Positions 35,570 to 46,066 are shown, counted from the stretch's first letter. The stretch: DNA of 64,000 nt from Carnobacterium viridans (GCF_900102725.1 NZ_FNJW01000008.1:620001-684000), one strand, 5' to 3'. Notes: generated by a model not told the origin, from the sequence alone. Numbers and translations: made by a program.

Positions 35570-35633
35570 GTTTTCCTCCTGCGTATACCTTTTTTTGATA
35601 ACTGCTTTTATTTTAACGACATTAGATAGTATA

Positions 35634-35656
35634 CCATATCAATTTTGACTGTGAAC
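35634..35656 (-). promoter_or_regulatory. Predicted promoter of the cpsC-cpsD block
   Basis: The minus strand has TTCACA, 16 bp, then TATACT with a TGG just before it (extended -10, TGGTATACT). It lies about 65-85 bp before the cpsC start codon and after the galU terminator. Confidence 0.55.
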
Positions 35657-35721
35657 TATAATTTTCATTTTTTTATAAATATCATTTCAACTTCTACAGT
35701 AACTTGTGTTGTAGATATTCT

Positions 35722-35761
35722 AAAAAAAGTAAAGAGCCTGTTTAAGCTCTTTACTTTTTTT
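35722..35761. terminator. galU terminator
   Basis: AAAAAAAGTAAAGAGC and its complement GCTCTTTACTTTTTTT form a 16-bp stem with an 8-nt loop and T runs on both strands. It separates galU from the cpsC promoter. Confidence 0.85.
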
Positions 35762-35765
35762 ACCT

Positions 35766-36650
35766 TTAATTTCTGCCATCTAATTCCTTACTTAATTGAA
35801 TAATATATTCTTTCAAATCATCTTTAACCTCTTTATGTTCAAGTCCATATTCGATATTTGTCATCATATAGCCAAATTTATCTCCAACGTCATATCGTTT
35901 CCCTTTAAATTCATGAGCTAAGACTTGTTGCGTTTTGTTTAATGTTTCAATCGCGTCTGTTAATTGTACTTCATTACCCGCACCAGGTTCTTGATTCTCC
36001 AAAACTTCAAAAATCTCCGGTGTTAATAAGTAACGACCAATGATAGCTAAATCACTTGGTGCCTCTTCTGGTTTTGGTTTTTCAACAAAGTGATTAACTT
36101 TATACAAATCAGTTGAGACTTCTCCATCAATATCAACGATTCCATATTTGGAAGTATCTTTATGTGGCACACGCATCGTTGCCAATACCGAAGACCCAGT
36201 TTCATCATAGTGATTCATCAATTGTTTCGTTAGCGGGACTTCATCCATCATTAAATCGTCCCCAAGCAATACGATAAATGGTTCGTTTCCTACAAAACTT
36301 TTCCCATGAAGAACTGCATCGCCCAAGCCTTTAGGATAAGATTGACGCACAAAATGTAATTTGATCTTTGTTGTACTTTCAACTAATTTTAACAATTCAT
36401 ACTTTTCTTTCATCTGAAGATTCTGTTCCAATTCAAAGTTAGAATCAAAATGATCTTCAATCGACCGTTTGCTTCTTCCAGTAACGACCAAGATTTCTTC
36501 AATCCCTGAATCAATTGCTTCTTCAATAATGAATTGAATTGTTGGCTTGTCTACGATTGGCAACATTTCTTTAGCAGTAGCTTTTGTAGCTGGTAAAAAA
36601 CGAGTTCCTAAACCAGCCGCTGGAATGATGGCTTTTCTTACTTTTGACAT
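35766..36650 (-). CDS. galU: UTP-glucose-1-phosphate uridylyltransferase
   Basis: The ATG at 36650 follows GGAGG. The protein has [64 protein letters not shown] and [10 protein letters not shown], the full GalU pattern, at the usual ~295 residues. It makes UDP-glucose, which Ugd and GalE use next; it also serves glycolipid and teichoic acid pathways. It is 21-37 bp downstream of ugd. Confidence 0.96.
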   Translation of the reverse strand: MSKVRKAIIPAAGLGTRFLPATKATAKEMLPIVDKPTIQFIIEEAIDSGIEEILVVTGRSKRSIEDHFDSNFELEQNLQMKEKYELLKLVESTTKIKLHFVRQSYPKGLGDAVLHGKSFVGNEPFIVLLGDDLMMDEVPLTKQLMNHYDETGSSVLATMRVPHKDTSKYGIVDIDGEVSTDLYKVNHFVEKPKPEEAPSDLAIIGRYLLTPEIFEVLENQEPGAGNEVQLTDAIETLNKTQQVLAHEFKGKRYDVGDKFGYMMTNIEYGLEHKEVKDDLKEYIIQLSKELDGRN

Positions 36651-36686
36651 ATCCTTTACCTCCAATAGAGTACTTTTAATATGTTA

Positions 36687-37853
36687 TTAGTCTGTATGAA
36701 ACAAATCTCTTGTATACACTTTTTCTTGAACATCCATTAATTCTTCAGCTAAGCGATTTGAAACAATTACATCTGACACTTTTTTAAATTCTTTAAAATC
36801 ACGAATCACTTTTGAATTATAGAATGTCTCGTCTTTTAAAACAGGCTCATAAACAACTACTTCGATTCCTTTTGCCTTGATTCGTTTCATAATCCCTTGT
36901 ATAGAAGATGCTCTGAAGTTATCCGAATCCGTTTTCATCGTCAAACGATAGATTCCAACAACTTTTGGATCACATTTAATAATCATATTCGCTACGTGAT
37001 CTTTACGTGTACGATTCGCATCAACAATTGCGCCAATAATGTTGTTTGGCACATCTTCATAGTTAGCAAGTAGTTGTTTAGTATCTTTGGGCAAGCAATA
37101 GCCACCATAACCAAATGAAGGATTATTGTAATGTGTCCCAATTCTTGGATCTAGTCCTACACCTTCTACAATTGATTTTGTATCTAGTCCTCTAACCTCT
37201 GCGTATGTATCTAGTTCATTAAAGTAAGCTACACGCAAAGCCAAGTACGTATTTGAAAATAACTTAACAGCTTCTGCCTCTGTCGAGTTCATAAATAAAA
37301 CATCAATATTTTCTTTAACAGCAGCTTCAACTAGTAAGTTTGCAAAAATCTCAGCTGTTTCTGTTTTTTCTCCTACAATTATACGGGATGGATAAAGGTT
37401 ATCATAAAGTGCTTTTCCTTCACGCAAAAATTCTGGAGCAAAAATAATATTGTCTACTCCATATTTTTCTTTTGTTTCTTTTGTATATCCAACTGGCACA
37501 GTAGATTTAATAATCATAGTCGCTGTTGGATTATATTTTAAGACATCTTCAATAACGCCTTCTACTGTTGATGTATCAAAGTAATTCCGTTTATCATCAT
37601 AGTTTGTCGGTGTTGCAATAATAACGTACTGAGCATCTTGATACGCAGTCGTTTTATCTGTTGTAGCTGTTAAATCTAACTCTTTTATTGCTAAGTATTC
37701 TTCAATCTCTTTATCTACAATAGGAGACTTTTTATTATTAATTAATTCTACCTTTTCTTCGATAATTTCTAATGCAGTGACTTCATTGTGTTGAGCTAAA
37801 AGAACGGCGTTGGATAATCCAACATAACCAGTTCCGACTACTGTAATTTTCAA
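36687..37853 (-). CDS. ugd: UDP-glucose 6-dehydrogenase
   Basis: The 388-residue protein has [20 protein letters not shown] (NAD site), [31 protein letters not shown] and [15 protein letters not shown], in which the Cys near 260 is catalytic. It oxidises UDP-glucose to UDP-glucuronate. The start is TTG with AAGGAG about 10 nt upstream. The polysaccharide is therefore probably acidic, containing glucuronate or a derived sugar (inference). Confidence 0.95.
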   Translation of the reverse strand: MKITVVGTGYVGLSNAVLLAQHNEVTALEIIEEKVELINNKKSPIVDKEIEEYLAIKELDLTATTDKTTAYQDAQYVIIATPTNYDDKRNYFDTSTVEGVIEDVLKYNPTATMIIKSTVPVGYTKETKEKYGVDNIIFAPEFLREGKALYDNLYPSRIIVGEKTETAEIFANLLVEAAVKENIDVLFMNSTEAEAVKLFSNTYLALRVAYFNELDTYAEVRGLDTKSIVEGVGLDPRIGTHYNNPSFGYGGYCLPKDTKQLLANYEDVPNNIIGAIVDANRTRKDHVANMIIKCDPKVVGIYRLTMKTDSDNFRASSIQGIMKRIKAKGIEVVVYEPVLKDETFYNSKVIRDFKEFKKVSDVIVSNRLAEELMDVQEKVYTRDLFHTD

Positions 37854-37984
37854 AATAGTTTGGCTCCTTCTAATTTTATACTAAACAAAACGATAAATTT
37901 AAACTAACAAATTAATAATAGCAGATTATTGATACAAAAACAATCAGTCTGCTACTTACACAGACTTTTATAGAGTCTCATTTA

Positions 37985-38018
37985 AAATAAAAAGACACTA
38001 CAAAGCACATAGTGTCTT
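37985..38018 (-). terminator. Terminator of the LCP gene
   Basis: AAGACACTA and TAGTGTCTT form a 9-bp stem. The minus strand continues TTTTTATTTT. It lies directly after the LCP stop. Confidence 0.8.
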
Positions 38019-38023
38019 CATTG

Positions 38024-38989
38024 TTAATTTAGTTCCAATTGTTCTTTCAATAACCCAGATACTCTACTCATCTCTTGATCTGATACAATACCATAATAAA
38101 TCCCATCAATTGTTGTTCCTTCAGCTTCTAATTGAACTTGCTCAATATTTCCTGCTGCTGAACGATAATTATTAAAGATTTTTACCATATCATTAAACTC
38201 AAGATTTGTTTGCATATTATTTTCTAGCGATCCTAAAATGTTTTGATAATTTGAAATCGTTGATAAAGAAGCCACTTTTTCTAACGTTGCTTGGATCACT
38301 TGTCGTTGTCGTTCTTGACGACCATAATCTCCATTTGGATCATCATAGCGCATTCTAGAATAAGCAAGTGCAGTTTTACCGTCTAGTGAAGTAGATTCAC
38401 CTTCTGTAAAGTTATATCCTTCATAAGTAAATGTTAAAGGGCTAGTAACTTGAACCCCACCAACAGCATCCACAATATCTTGTAATCCTTTCATGTTCAC
38501 TTCAACATAATAATCAATTGGAATATCCAACATACTTTGTACCGTATTTACTGACATAGCTGTTCCACCAAATGCATAGGCATGGTTGACTTTATCAGTT
38601 GTTCCATGACCTATGATTTCAGTACGTGTATCCCGAGGAATACTAACCATTGTTGCTTTATTTGTAGTTGGATTAACCGTCATGACCATCATCGTATCTG
38701 AACGCCCTTGTTCCGTTCTGCCTAAATCTCCTGTATCCACACCTAACATTAGAATAGAAAATGGATCTTTCTTACTAATATCAATTGAACTTTCCCGTAC
38801 TTCTTCTGTTTCAACATCTTTATGGATTTTTTCTGTTGTACCAGCTACATCACTATAAATCTTCCAAACAAAAAGACCTAATGCAATAAATAGCACTAAT
38901 ATTATAATTAGAAATATTTTTAATCCTTTCCCTTTTTTTCTTTTTTTCTTTCTTGGATTTTCTCTCATTTCAGATCTTGATTGTGACAT
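38024..38989 (-). CDS. LytR-CpsA-Psr (LCP) family glycopolymer transferase
   Basis: The start at 38989 follows AAGGGTG. A basic N-terminus (RENPRKKKRKKGKGLK) and one membrane helix precede the extracellular LCP domain: DPFSILMLGVDTGD, GRSDTMMVMTVNP, MVSIPRDTRTEI, KVNHAYAFGG and AYSRMRYDDPNGDYGRQERQ, with the Arg and Asp residues that bind the polyprenyl pyrophosphate. LCP enzymes attach teichoic acids or capsule to peptidoglycan. It has its own promoter and terminator and stands before the nucleotide-sugar genes. Confidence 0.95.
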   Translation of the reverse strand: MSQSRSEMRENPRKKKRKKGKGLKIFLIIILVLFIALGLFVWKIYSDVAGTTEKIHKDVETEEVRESSIDISKKDPFSILMLGVDTGDLGRTEQGRSDTMMVMTVNPTTNKATMVSIPRDTRTEIIGHGTTDKVNHAYAFGGTAMSVNTVQSMLDIPIDYYVEVNMKGLQDIVDAVGGVQVTSPLTFTYEGYNFTEGESTSLDGKTALAYSRMRYDDPNGDYGRQERQRQVIQATLEKVASLSTISNYQNILGSLENNMQTNLEFNDMVKIFNNYRSAAGNIEQVQLEAEGTTIDGIYYGIVSDQEMSRVSGLLKEQLELN

Positions 38990-39054
38990 TCTTTCACCCT
39001 TTTCTTGACAGTCTTTATAAACAGTCACATTAGTTATAGGTACTTTTCTTTTTT

Positions 39055-39082
39055 ATTGTACCAATAGAATAATATTTTGCAA
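39055..39082 (-). promoter_or_regulatory. Predicted promoter of the LCP gene
   Basis: TTGCAA, 16 bp, then TACAAT preceded by TGG (extended -10) on the minus strand, about 70 bp before the LCP start codon. Confidence 0.55.
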
Positions 39083-39103
39083 TTACATTTTTTAATTTCA
39101 TTA

Positions 39104-39142
39104 AAAAAAGGTAATCCCGAACTTAATTCGAAATTACCCTTT
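39104..39142. terminator. Terminator of the autolysin gene
   Basis: AAAGGGTAATTTCGAA pairs with TTCGGGATTACCTTTT on the minus strand, with a T run after it, just past the autolysin stop. Confidence 0.8.
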
Positions 39143-39156
39143 CAAAATTTTGTTTT

Positions 39157-42132
39157 TTAATTATTTAAGGATTTTTTATCTACCCATCCCATAGTAACAC
39201 CGTCTAATGAAATTAAAACATATTTTCCATTTTTTGTTTCTTTAGTAACCTTAATTGTTTTCCCAACAAAATTATTAGTCTTTGTAATCGTTTGATAGCC
39301 TTTAGTTCCCCATGGCTTTGTATCAATTGAATACGCAGATTTTGCTACAACAGCACTATATGAAACATTTTTAGATGAAGGAATAGCAGCATCCACTGTA
39401 TATAGTTGTATAGCTTTTCTATCTAACCAGCCTAATGATTGTCCATTTGTTTCGATTAATACATAAGATCCTTTTTGTTTTGTTACTTTAACAGGAGTCC
39501 CAACATAATCTGTAGTTTTCCCAACAGTTTGATATCCAGAAGTTCCCCATGGTTTCGTATCAATTGAAAAAGCTGATTTTGAAACCATTCCAGTAAATGA
39601 AACTGATTTTGATCCTGTGACATCTGTTACAACATCATATGACTTCAAAGCTTTTTTATCTACCCATCCTATTGCGTCTCCATTAACAGAAATCAGAACA
39701 TAACTACCTTTTTTTCTGATGACATCAACTTCAGTACCTACATAATCAGTAGTTTTAGCAATCGTTTGGTATCCAGCAGTACCCCATGGCATTGTATCAA
39801 TGGAATATGAATTTTTATCAACAACTGCTTTATAATTAACTGGTTGAGATGATGCAACATTCGTCACAACTTCATAGGTTTTTAAAGCTTTTTTGTCTAC
39901 CCAACCTAATAACTTTCCATCATGTGAGATTAGAACATACTGGTTATTATTTGTTTGTTTTACTACTTCAATTGTTCTGCCTAAATAATCAGAAGTGTGG
40001 TTAAGTGTATGGTACCCACTCATCCCCCATGGTTTAGTATCAATTGAATAGCCCGTTTCATTAATAATTGCTTCATATGAAATAGTGTGTGAAGCTGGAA
40101 TATTTACTTCAACATCATAAGTTGATATAGCATTGCTATCAACCCATCCTAGTAATTCACCATTCAAGGAAATCAATGAATAAGTTCCATTCTTAGCTTC
40201 TTTAACGACTTCTATTTCTTGTCCAACATAATCCGTAGATTTAGCCAAAGTTTGATATCCAGAAGTTCCCCATGGTAGCGTATCGATTGAGTAACCTGAT
40301 TTAGAAACTTTTGCTTTGTAACTAACAGGTACTGAAGAAGAAACATCTCCAATATTCGTAGATCTTTCTAGGGCAGTTTTATCAACCCATCCTAATACAT
40401 TTCCTGCATAAGAAATAAGAACATACTTACCATCCGAAGTTTCTTTAGTAGCTTGTACTTCAGAGCCTAAATAAGTATTCGTTTTATCTACATTTTGAAA
40501 TCCTGATGTTCCCCATGGTTTCGTATCAATTGTGTACCCACTCAAAGAAATTAATGCACTGTACGAAACATTCACTGTATTATTCAAACTTGTATCGACA
40601 ATATGAGTATCGAATTGTGTTAAATTATATTGTTCAATAATATTATTTAATTTAATATTATACTCATCATCTGTTGCATAAGTATTAGTAAGATACCAAG
40701 TAGCATCTTTATAAGAATTTGTATTTTTTACCCATGTTTCAGAATAAAAATTAGGTGAGCCCGTTAAACCGGTTCTAAGCAAATCAGCATAGTCCATCAT
40801 TGATTCATAGTAAGAAGGATAATCTCTGAAATTAGCTGTAATATTGATGATACCACCACTTACATCTTCCCAAGTTCCCATTGGAATTGTTTGACCATTA
40901 TAAGATCCTTTAATTCCAAATAAATTATAATATGGAGGTGAAGCTAGCAAACTTTGTCCAAATGCACTTTCGTGAGCAGCTTGAGCAATCATTACAGATG
41001 CATACAATTGATCTTTTCCATAAGCATTTGCTATTTCCATCGCATACGGTGTTATAAAATCTATGAATTCTTGGTTTGTTTTGAATGGACGAGGTTGTGC
41101 TTGATTATTTCCTTTGTTATCAGCTAAGTATTTTTCATAAGCAGCTTTAGTTACATTAATTTTTTGTCCCACACTAATTAAGTTAGCATCTTTAATTTGA
41201 GGATTCCAAGCTAATAACTGTGTTAATGAAATGCCAAATGAATTAGCAATAGTTCCAGCAAAATCTCCAGACTTAACTGTATAAACACCATTTAAAGCAG
41301 TACGTGTAGCTGTGGTCTTAGCCATTGCAAATGTTTGTACTGTATTAGTTTTAAGTATTTCTTTTTCAGGCTCAGTTTCTTTTAATTTATTTGGAATTTT
41401 TGTTGATTCTTGCTCTTCGATTGGTACTTCTGTTGGTTCTTTTGTTGATTCTTTTGTTGGTTCTTTTGTTGGTTCTTCTACTATTGGCGTTGATTCTTGC
41501 TCTTCACTTGGTACTTCTGTTGGTTCTTCTACTACTGGTGTTGATTCTTGCTCTTCGCTTGGTACTTCTGTTGGTTCTTTTGTTGGTTCTTCTACTATTG
41601 GCGTTGATTCTTCGGCAGCTGGTTTATCTGCTTCAGATAAATCATCATTTATAAGCTGCTCAATTATCTCTAGTTGTTGAATAAGATTTGCTAATGGAAA
41701 TTCTACAGAATATGTATTATCTTGATTACTTTGTACAAAAGCTTTCAAAGAAGAAGCTTCTGCTAACTCTTTAATCTCTATTTCAAAGATGCCGTCTTCA
41801 TCTGAAATACCCACAAACTTTTCAGTATCATCAATGACAAGAATAACTTCACTATTTTCTAGTGTACTACCTGATACTTTATATGTTTTTTCATCTATTT
41901 GAGTAATAGTTATTTGTTCAATTAAATCTTTAACTTCTATTTTATTTTCACCTTCCATACTATAAGCAGTAATGTCTTCAATAACAATTGCATTATCAAC
42001 TAATTCAATATTATTTATTATTTCAGGCTGTTCTACTTCAGATGCATAAATAACATCTTGATTTGTAGCTAATGACAACAATATTCCACTGGACAAGGTA
42101 ATAAACAACTTTTTTCTATTATTATTTTTCAA
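39157..42132 (-). CDS. Modular autolysin: LysM, GH73 glucosaminidase and six SH3/GW-like wall-binding repeats
   Basis: The 991-residue protein starts at TTG behind GGAGG. Order: signal peptide (to about 30), a Ca-binding-like or Ig-like acidic region, a Glu/Pro/Thr-rich linker (about 170-265), one LysM (YTVKSGDFAGTIANSFGISL near 285-330), a GH73 N-acetylglucosaminidase domain (about 355-510, catalytic Glu in QAAHESAFGQSLLA), and six repeats of about 70-75 residues, each with SIDTKPWGTSGYQ and VGWVDKKAL-like cores. It would hydrolyse peptidoglycan for cell separation. It has its own terminator; an IS256-family element sits immediately upstream of its promoter. Confidence 0.95.
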   Translation of the reverse strand: MKNNNRKKLFITLSSGILLSLATNQDVIYASEVEQPEIINNIELVDNAIVIEDITAYSMEGENKIEVKDLIEQITITQIDEKTYKVSGSTLENSEVILVIDDTEKFVGISDEDGIFEIEIKELAEASSLKAFVQSNQDNTYSVEFPLANLIQQLEIIEQLINDDLSEADKPAAEESTPIVEEPTKEPTEVPSEEQESTPVVEEPTEVPSEEQESTPIVEEPTKEPTKESTKEPTEVPIEEQESTKIPNKLKETEPEKEILKTNTVQTFAMAKTTATRTALNGVYTVKSGDFAGTIANSFGISLTQLLAWNPQIKDANLISVGQKINVTKAAYEKYLADNKGNNQAQPRPFKTNQEFIDFITPYAMEIANAYGKDQLYASVMIAQAAHESAFGQSLLASPPYYNLFGIKGSYNGQTIPMGTWEDVSGGIINITANFRDYPSYYESMMDYADLLRTGLTGSPNFYSETWVKNTNSYKDATWYLTNTYATDDEYNIKLNNIIEQYNLTQFDTHIVDTSLNNTVNVSYSALISLSGYTIDTKPWGTSGFQNVDKTNTYLGSEVQATKETSDGKYVLISYAGNVLGWVDKTALERSTNIGDVSSSVPVSYKAKVSKSGYSIDTLPWGTSGYQTLAKSTDYVGQEIEVVKEAKNGTYSLISLNGELLGWVDSNAISTYDVEVNIPASHTISYEAIINETGYSIDTKPWGMSGYHTLNHTSDYLGRTIEVVKQTNNNQYVLISHDGKLLGWVDKKALKTYEVVTNVASSQPVNYKAVVDKNSYSIDTMPWGTAGYQTIAKTTDYVGTEVDVIRKKGSYVLISVNGDAIGWVDKKALKSYDVVTDVTGSKSVSFTGMVSKSAFSIDTKPWGTSGYQTVGKTTDYVGTPVKVTKQKGSYVLIETNGQSLGWLDRKAIQLYTVDAAIPSSKNVSYSAVVAKSAYSIDTKPWGTKGYQTITKTNNFVGKTIKVTKETKNGKYVLISLDGVTMGWVDKKSLNN
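41400..41610 (-). repeat. Degenerate coding repeat in the autolysin linker
   Basis: The DNA repeats units encoding EEPTKEPTEVPSEEQESTP two to four times with deletions. It makes long false frames on the opposite strand. Length variation between strains is expected. Confidence 0.8.
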
Positions 42133-42176
42133 CTAACAATCCTCCAAACATATTATAAAAAAAATGATACCATTCT

Positions 42177-42185
42177 AGTATAACA
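42177..42185 (-). promoter_or_regulatory. Extended -10 of the autolysin promoter next to the IS256 insertion
   Basis: The minus strand reads TGTTATACT (TATACT at 42177-42182). At 17 bp the -35 position (42200-42205) falls at the edge of the insertion's target duplication. In addition TTTACA near the IS end with GATAAC 16 bp downstream could be a hybrid promoter. Confidence 0.45.
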
Positions 42186-42201
42186 TATGAAAGTTATCAA
42201 A

Positions 42202-42209
42202 ATTAAATT
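42202..42209. repeat. Target-site duplication of the IS256-family element, left copy
   Basis: ATTAAATT is found here and again, identical, at 46067-46074 on the other side of the element. An 8-bp duplication is the rule for IS256-family insertion. Confidence 0.9.
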
Positions 42210-43381
42210 GAGAGTGTAAAATATTTTGTGTAAATGAATAAAAACCATACAAAAAAGGAAGTCCCTTCTGTAGAATAAAGTTAACGACAACCAATTCACA
42301 GAAAAGAGGACTTCCCTATGAATGATTTTACTACAGAAATTGTACAAACACTAGTCACTAAAGGCGATTTAAATGAATTATTCCGTTCCCACTTAGAAAG
42401 AGCGATAAACACCCTCCTACGGACAGAATTAACAGCTTTCTTGGATTATGAAAAATATGACCGCACTGGTTTTAATTCAGGTAATTCGAGGAACGGATCT
42501 TATTTCCGATCAATCAAAACCGAATATGGTGAATTAACATTGGAGATACCTAGAGATCGAAATGGCGAGTTTAAACAACAAACTTTACCAGCATACAAAA
42601 GAACAAATGACACATTGGAAACTACCATTATCCATTTGTTCAAAAAAGGCGTTACGATGTCTGAAATCGCTGATTTAATTGAAAAAATGTATGGACATCA
42701 CTATACTCCACAAACCATGTCAAACATGACTAAAGTGCTGACTGAAGAAGTAAATGCATTTAAAGCAAGAGCCTTAAATGATAAGTATGTCTCTATTTTT
42801 ATGGACGCTACTTATATTCCATTAAAACGTCAAACCGTGTCCAAAGAAGCCATTTACATTGCCATTGGAATACGAGAAGATGGCACTAAAGAAGTACTAA
42901 GTTATGCAATTGCTCCGACTGAGTCAACACACGTTTGGAATGAGCTACTACAAGATATTAACTCCAGAGGGGTTCAAGATGTCTTGCTCTTTATTACAGA
43001 TGGCTTAAAAGGTATGAAAGACACCATTCATAAAATTTATCCAAAAGCAAAATACCAACATTGTTGTATCCATGTGTCTCGTAATATTGCTCATAAAGTA
43101 CGTGTCAAAGACCGAAAAGAAATCTGTGATGACTTTAAGACTGTTTATCAAGCCAATTCAAAGGAAGAAGCGAATACTTTCTTGTCCTGTATGGTTGAGA
43201 AGTGGCAGAAAACTTATCCTAAAGTGACGCAGTCACTCATAGAAAACCAAGATTTATTGACTTTCTATGAGTTTCCGCCTAGTATTCGCAGAACCATTTA
43301 CTCAACCAATCTGATCGAGTCTTTCAATAAGCAAATCAAGAAATACAGCCGCAGAAAAGAACAGTTTCAAAATGAAGAATC

Positions 43382-43386
43382 ATTAG
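43382..43386. repeat. Target-site duplication of the IS21-family element
   Basis: ATTAG occurs here and at 45900-45904. Joining through one copy restores the IS256 transposase frame. Confidence 0.85.
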
Positions 43387-43509
43387 TGTGAATGCTAAAC
43401 TAAAAACAACAATTATTGCTAATTAAGATTCTGCACTTTTTATCTAAAAATAACCGAATCAGTTATACTATTTAAGTTATGAGTATAATATCGAATCGGA
43501 GGATGAAAG

Positions 43510-45075
43510 GTGAAGGAATCAAAAATGACTTTATATCATGAAATACATAAATTGAATCGATTAGGGTTTAACGTTAGTCAAATCAAACGCAAAGCGGGTG
43601 TCGATAGAGATACGGTTAGAAAATATCTGAGAATGGATTTTGAAGAGATGTCCGAATGGACATCGGCCCTCCAGAACAGAACAAAAAAGTTGAATAGTCA
43701 TGAAGAAGTCATTGTCGACTGGTTGAAAGAACATCCGGATTTATCTTCAGCTCAAATTGAGGATTGGTTACTGGAAGAGTATCCCGAACTAAAAGTAGGC
43801 TCAAGTACAATCCGGCTTTTCGTTAAGGAGTTAAGAGACCGATATGCGATTCCGAAAGTGAAACAATCAAGGCACTACGAGGCAATTTCTGAAGTAGATA
43901 TGGGCGAACAAATTCAAGTTGATTGGGGTCAGTGTTGGCAGATGACAGTCAATAAAGAAAAGATAAAGCTTTATTTCATCTGTTTCGTTTTAGGCCATAG
44001 CCGGTATAAATACGTTGAATGGTTAAATCGCCCCTTTACGACTCAGGATACGACACGTTGCCATGAGCAAGCTTTCCGATATTTCGGTGGAATGACAAAA
44101 GAAGTGATGTATGATCAAGATAACTTAATCGCCGTAAGCGAGAATGCAGGAGACCTCATATTAACGAGTAAATTTGAAGCATACCAGCAAGCCAGAGGCT
44201 TTCAAGTTTATCTCTGTCGCGCAGCAGACCCTGAGACTAAAGGAAAGATCGAGCGTGTGGTCGGCTATGTAAAAGGAAATTTTGCTAAGAATAGAATTTA
44301 TAGTGATTTAGATGATTGGAATCAGAAATGTCGTAATTGGCTAGAGCGGACAGGCAATCATAAAGTTCATGGCACAACAAAAAAGAGACCAGATTCAGTG
44401 TTCCTTCAGGAAAAAGCACACTTGAAACCAGTCTCACCTTTTAAAACTATGGATGATCCATTTGATGCAAGTATAGCAATTAAAATAGGAAAAGACAATA
44501 CGATTCGCTACAAAGGAAATCGTTATTCTGTTCCTGTAGGAACCTATCGATCCGCTGGAACGAATGAAGTATTACTTCGAGTCAATCATAATGAATTGAT
44601 TGTTTTAAATGAATTGAACGGTGAAGAAATAACGAGACACCCTCTTTCGTCTGAAAAAGGAAAATTAATAAAGAAAACCAATCACGGACGAGACCGTTCA
44701 AAAACGATACAGAAATACAAGGAAGCTATGATTGCCTTATTTGAAGATCAAGCGAGTGCCAGTCTCTATATAGAAAAAGTGGTAGAAGGACACAAGAGGT
44801 ATGCACGTGACCAGTTTATTGTGCTGGAGAGAGCTGTTCAATCGTTCCCAGAGGAACGAGAAGCTGCTTTACAAAAATGCATAGATGAGCAGCTATGGAG
44901 TGCCAATGATTTTAGAGATGTTTCTCAATTCTTAGCTAAAGAGTCCATACCTATATCGTCAGATCACTTGTTAAAAACAACGACTGATTCAGCGAAGCTT
45001 TCTGCCTCGTCAATCACCGTTTCTACTCGTTCCCTTAGTGAATATACAAAGCTGATGAGAGGTGAACACCAATGA
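43510..45075 (+). CDS. istA: IstA transposase of the IS21-family element
   Basis: The 521-residue protein starts at GTG behind GGAGG. It has an N-terminal helix-turn-helix (NRLGFNVSQIKRKAGVDRDT), a DDE integrase core (GEQIQVDWGQ with the first Asp, VMYDQDNLIAVS with the second, ADPETKGKIERVVGYVKGNF with the Glu) and a basic C-terminal part. It overlaps istB by an ATGA. It is intact by eye. Confidence 0.96.
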   Translation: MKESKMTLYHEIHKLNRLGFNVSQIKRKAGVDRDTVRKYLRMDFEEMSEWTSALQNRTKKLNSHEEVIVDWLKEHPDLSSAQIEDWLLEEYPELKVGSSTIRLFVKELRDRYAIPKVKQSRHYEAISEVDMGEQIQVDWGQCWQMTVNKEKIKLYFICFVLGHSRYKYVEWLNRPFTTQDTTRCHEQAFRYFGGMTKEVMYDQDNLIAVSENAGDLILTSKFEAYQQARGFQVYLCRAADPETKGKIERVVGYVKGNFAKNRIYSDLDDWNQKCRNWLERTGNHKVHGTTKKRPDSVFLQEKAHLKPVSPFKTMDDPFDASIAIKIGKDNTIRYKGNRYSVPVGTYRSAGTNEVLLRVNHNELIVLNELNGEEITRHPLSSEKGKLIKKTNHGRDRSKTIQKYKEAMIALFEDQASASLYIEKVVEGHKRYARDQFIVLERAVQSFPEEREAALQKCIDEQLWSANDFRDVSQFLAKESIPISSDHLLKTTTDSAKLSASSITVSTRSLSEYTKLMRGEHQ

Positions 45076-45821
45076 GCACAGGTCTTGAAGGTCTTCAGAA
45101 TGCCCTTAAGCAATTGCGATTATCGGAAGTATCCAGTGAACTCCCTCTTATTATGCGAGAGGCAGAACAACAATCCTGGACGTATCATGAACTTATTGAT
45201 CACCTTCTTACCTTTGAATTAAACAAACGGGACGAAAAAAACAAAGAGAAACGATTAAAATGGGCCAAATTCCCGTATCAAAAGTCCCTTGAGGACTACG
45301 ATATGAATGGCCAAAAAAGTATGACTGAACGACAAATGAAGCAATTAAAGGAAATGCATTGGCTAGAGCAACAATACAATCTCGTGTTGCTTGGTCCACC
45401 AGGTGTGGGAAAGACCCATCTTGCCATAGGAATGGGCCTTGAGGCCATTGAACAAGGGTATCATGTCATGTTTCTCCCGATGGGTGAACTCATGTCCATA
45501 CTGAAAACGAGCGATTATACGAGGAAATCTCAAATCACATTAAATAGAATCAAACAGGCAGATTTAGTTATCATTGATGATCTTATGTATATCGCAATGG
45601 ATCAACGGGAGGCGAATCAATTCTTCCATCTGATAAACCACTTATATGAACGAAGTTCAATTATATTAACCTCAAACAAAAGTCCAGATCAATGGGGAGA
45701 ACTTCTAGGCGATGAAGGGCTTGCGACTGCAATCCTAGATCGTCTTCTCCACCGTGTTGAAGTGATACAAATGAATGACGAAAGCTACAGAATGAAAAAT
45801 AGAGAGAGTGTATTTCAATAA
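45072..45821 (+). CDS. istB: IstB ATP-binding helper of the IS21-family element
   Basis: The 249-residue AAA+ protein has Walker A LLGPPGVGKTHLAIGMG, Walker B LVIIDDLMYIAM and SIILTSNKSPDQWGE. It assembles the transpososome with IstA and is related to DnaC. The start overlaps the istA stop. Confidence 0.96.
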   Translation: MSTGLEGLQNALKQLRLSEVSSELPLIMREAEQQSWTYHELIDHLLTFELNKRDEKNKEKRLKWAKFPYQKSLEDYDMNGQKSMTERQMKQLKEMHWLEQQYNLVLLGPPGVGKTHLAIGMGLEAIEQGYHVMFLPMGELMSILKTSDYTRKSQITLNRIKQADLVIIDDLMYIAMDQREANQFFHLINHLYERSSIILTSNKSPDQWGELLGDEGLATAILDRLLHRVEVIQMNDESYRMKNRESVFQ

Positions 45822-46066
45822 GAAAGTGCAGAAACTTATTTAGCAAAAAGTGCAGAAAACTAATTAGCAGAAATTGTCGATTTCTACTTGACGTCGACAA
45901 TTAGAACGTTTCTTAGTATCCATCTTTGATACATACAATCAAAAATTTCTAAACAGAAGCCATAAAGGTTTCCAACAAGTAACCGATACATTAGCTTCAA
46001 TGTTTACTAAGTAACAGATTATTTTGCAGAAGGGCGATTTATTTACACAAAATTATTGACGCTCTC

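Larger units (their letters stand above)
43387..45899 (+). mobile_element. IS21-family element
   Basis: The 2513-bp element starts TGTGAA and ends TCGACA (TG...CA as in IS21). Sub-terminal repeats are alike at both ends (ACAATT, TGCTAATTA, TTCTGCACTTTTT). It carries istA and istB in the usual overlap and is apparently intact. Confidence 0.93.
42318..46014 (+). pseudogene. IS256-family transposase, interrupted
   Basis: The first part (42318-43386) reads MNDFTTEIVQTLVTKGDLNE and carries the mutator-family motifs: KYVSIFMDATYIPLKRQ with the first catalytic Asp, DVLLFITDGLKGM with the second, and YSTNLIESFNKQIKKYSRRK with the Glu. The protein then ends at EESLV because the IS21 element is inserted. 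After removing it and one copy of ATTAG, the frame continues ERFLVSIFDTYNQKFLNRSH to TAA at 46012-46014. The rejoined transposase would be complete, so the interruption is recent. Confidence 0.95.
42210..46066 (+). mobile_element. IS256-family element, split by an IS21-family element
   Basis: The ends match as inverted repeats (left GAGAGTGTAAAATATTTTGT, right GAGAGCGTCAATAATTTTGT read inward) and are flanked by the perfect 8-bp duplication ATTAAATT. Without the inner element it would be about 1.34 kb, the normal size. It is defective because its transposase is split, but its ends are intact and could be moved in trans. Confidence 0.93.

Noticed and set aside
41312..41680. Plus-strand frames opposite the autolysin linker
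   Set aside because: Low-complexity mirror of the EPT-rich repeat; no start signals.
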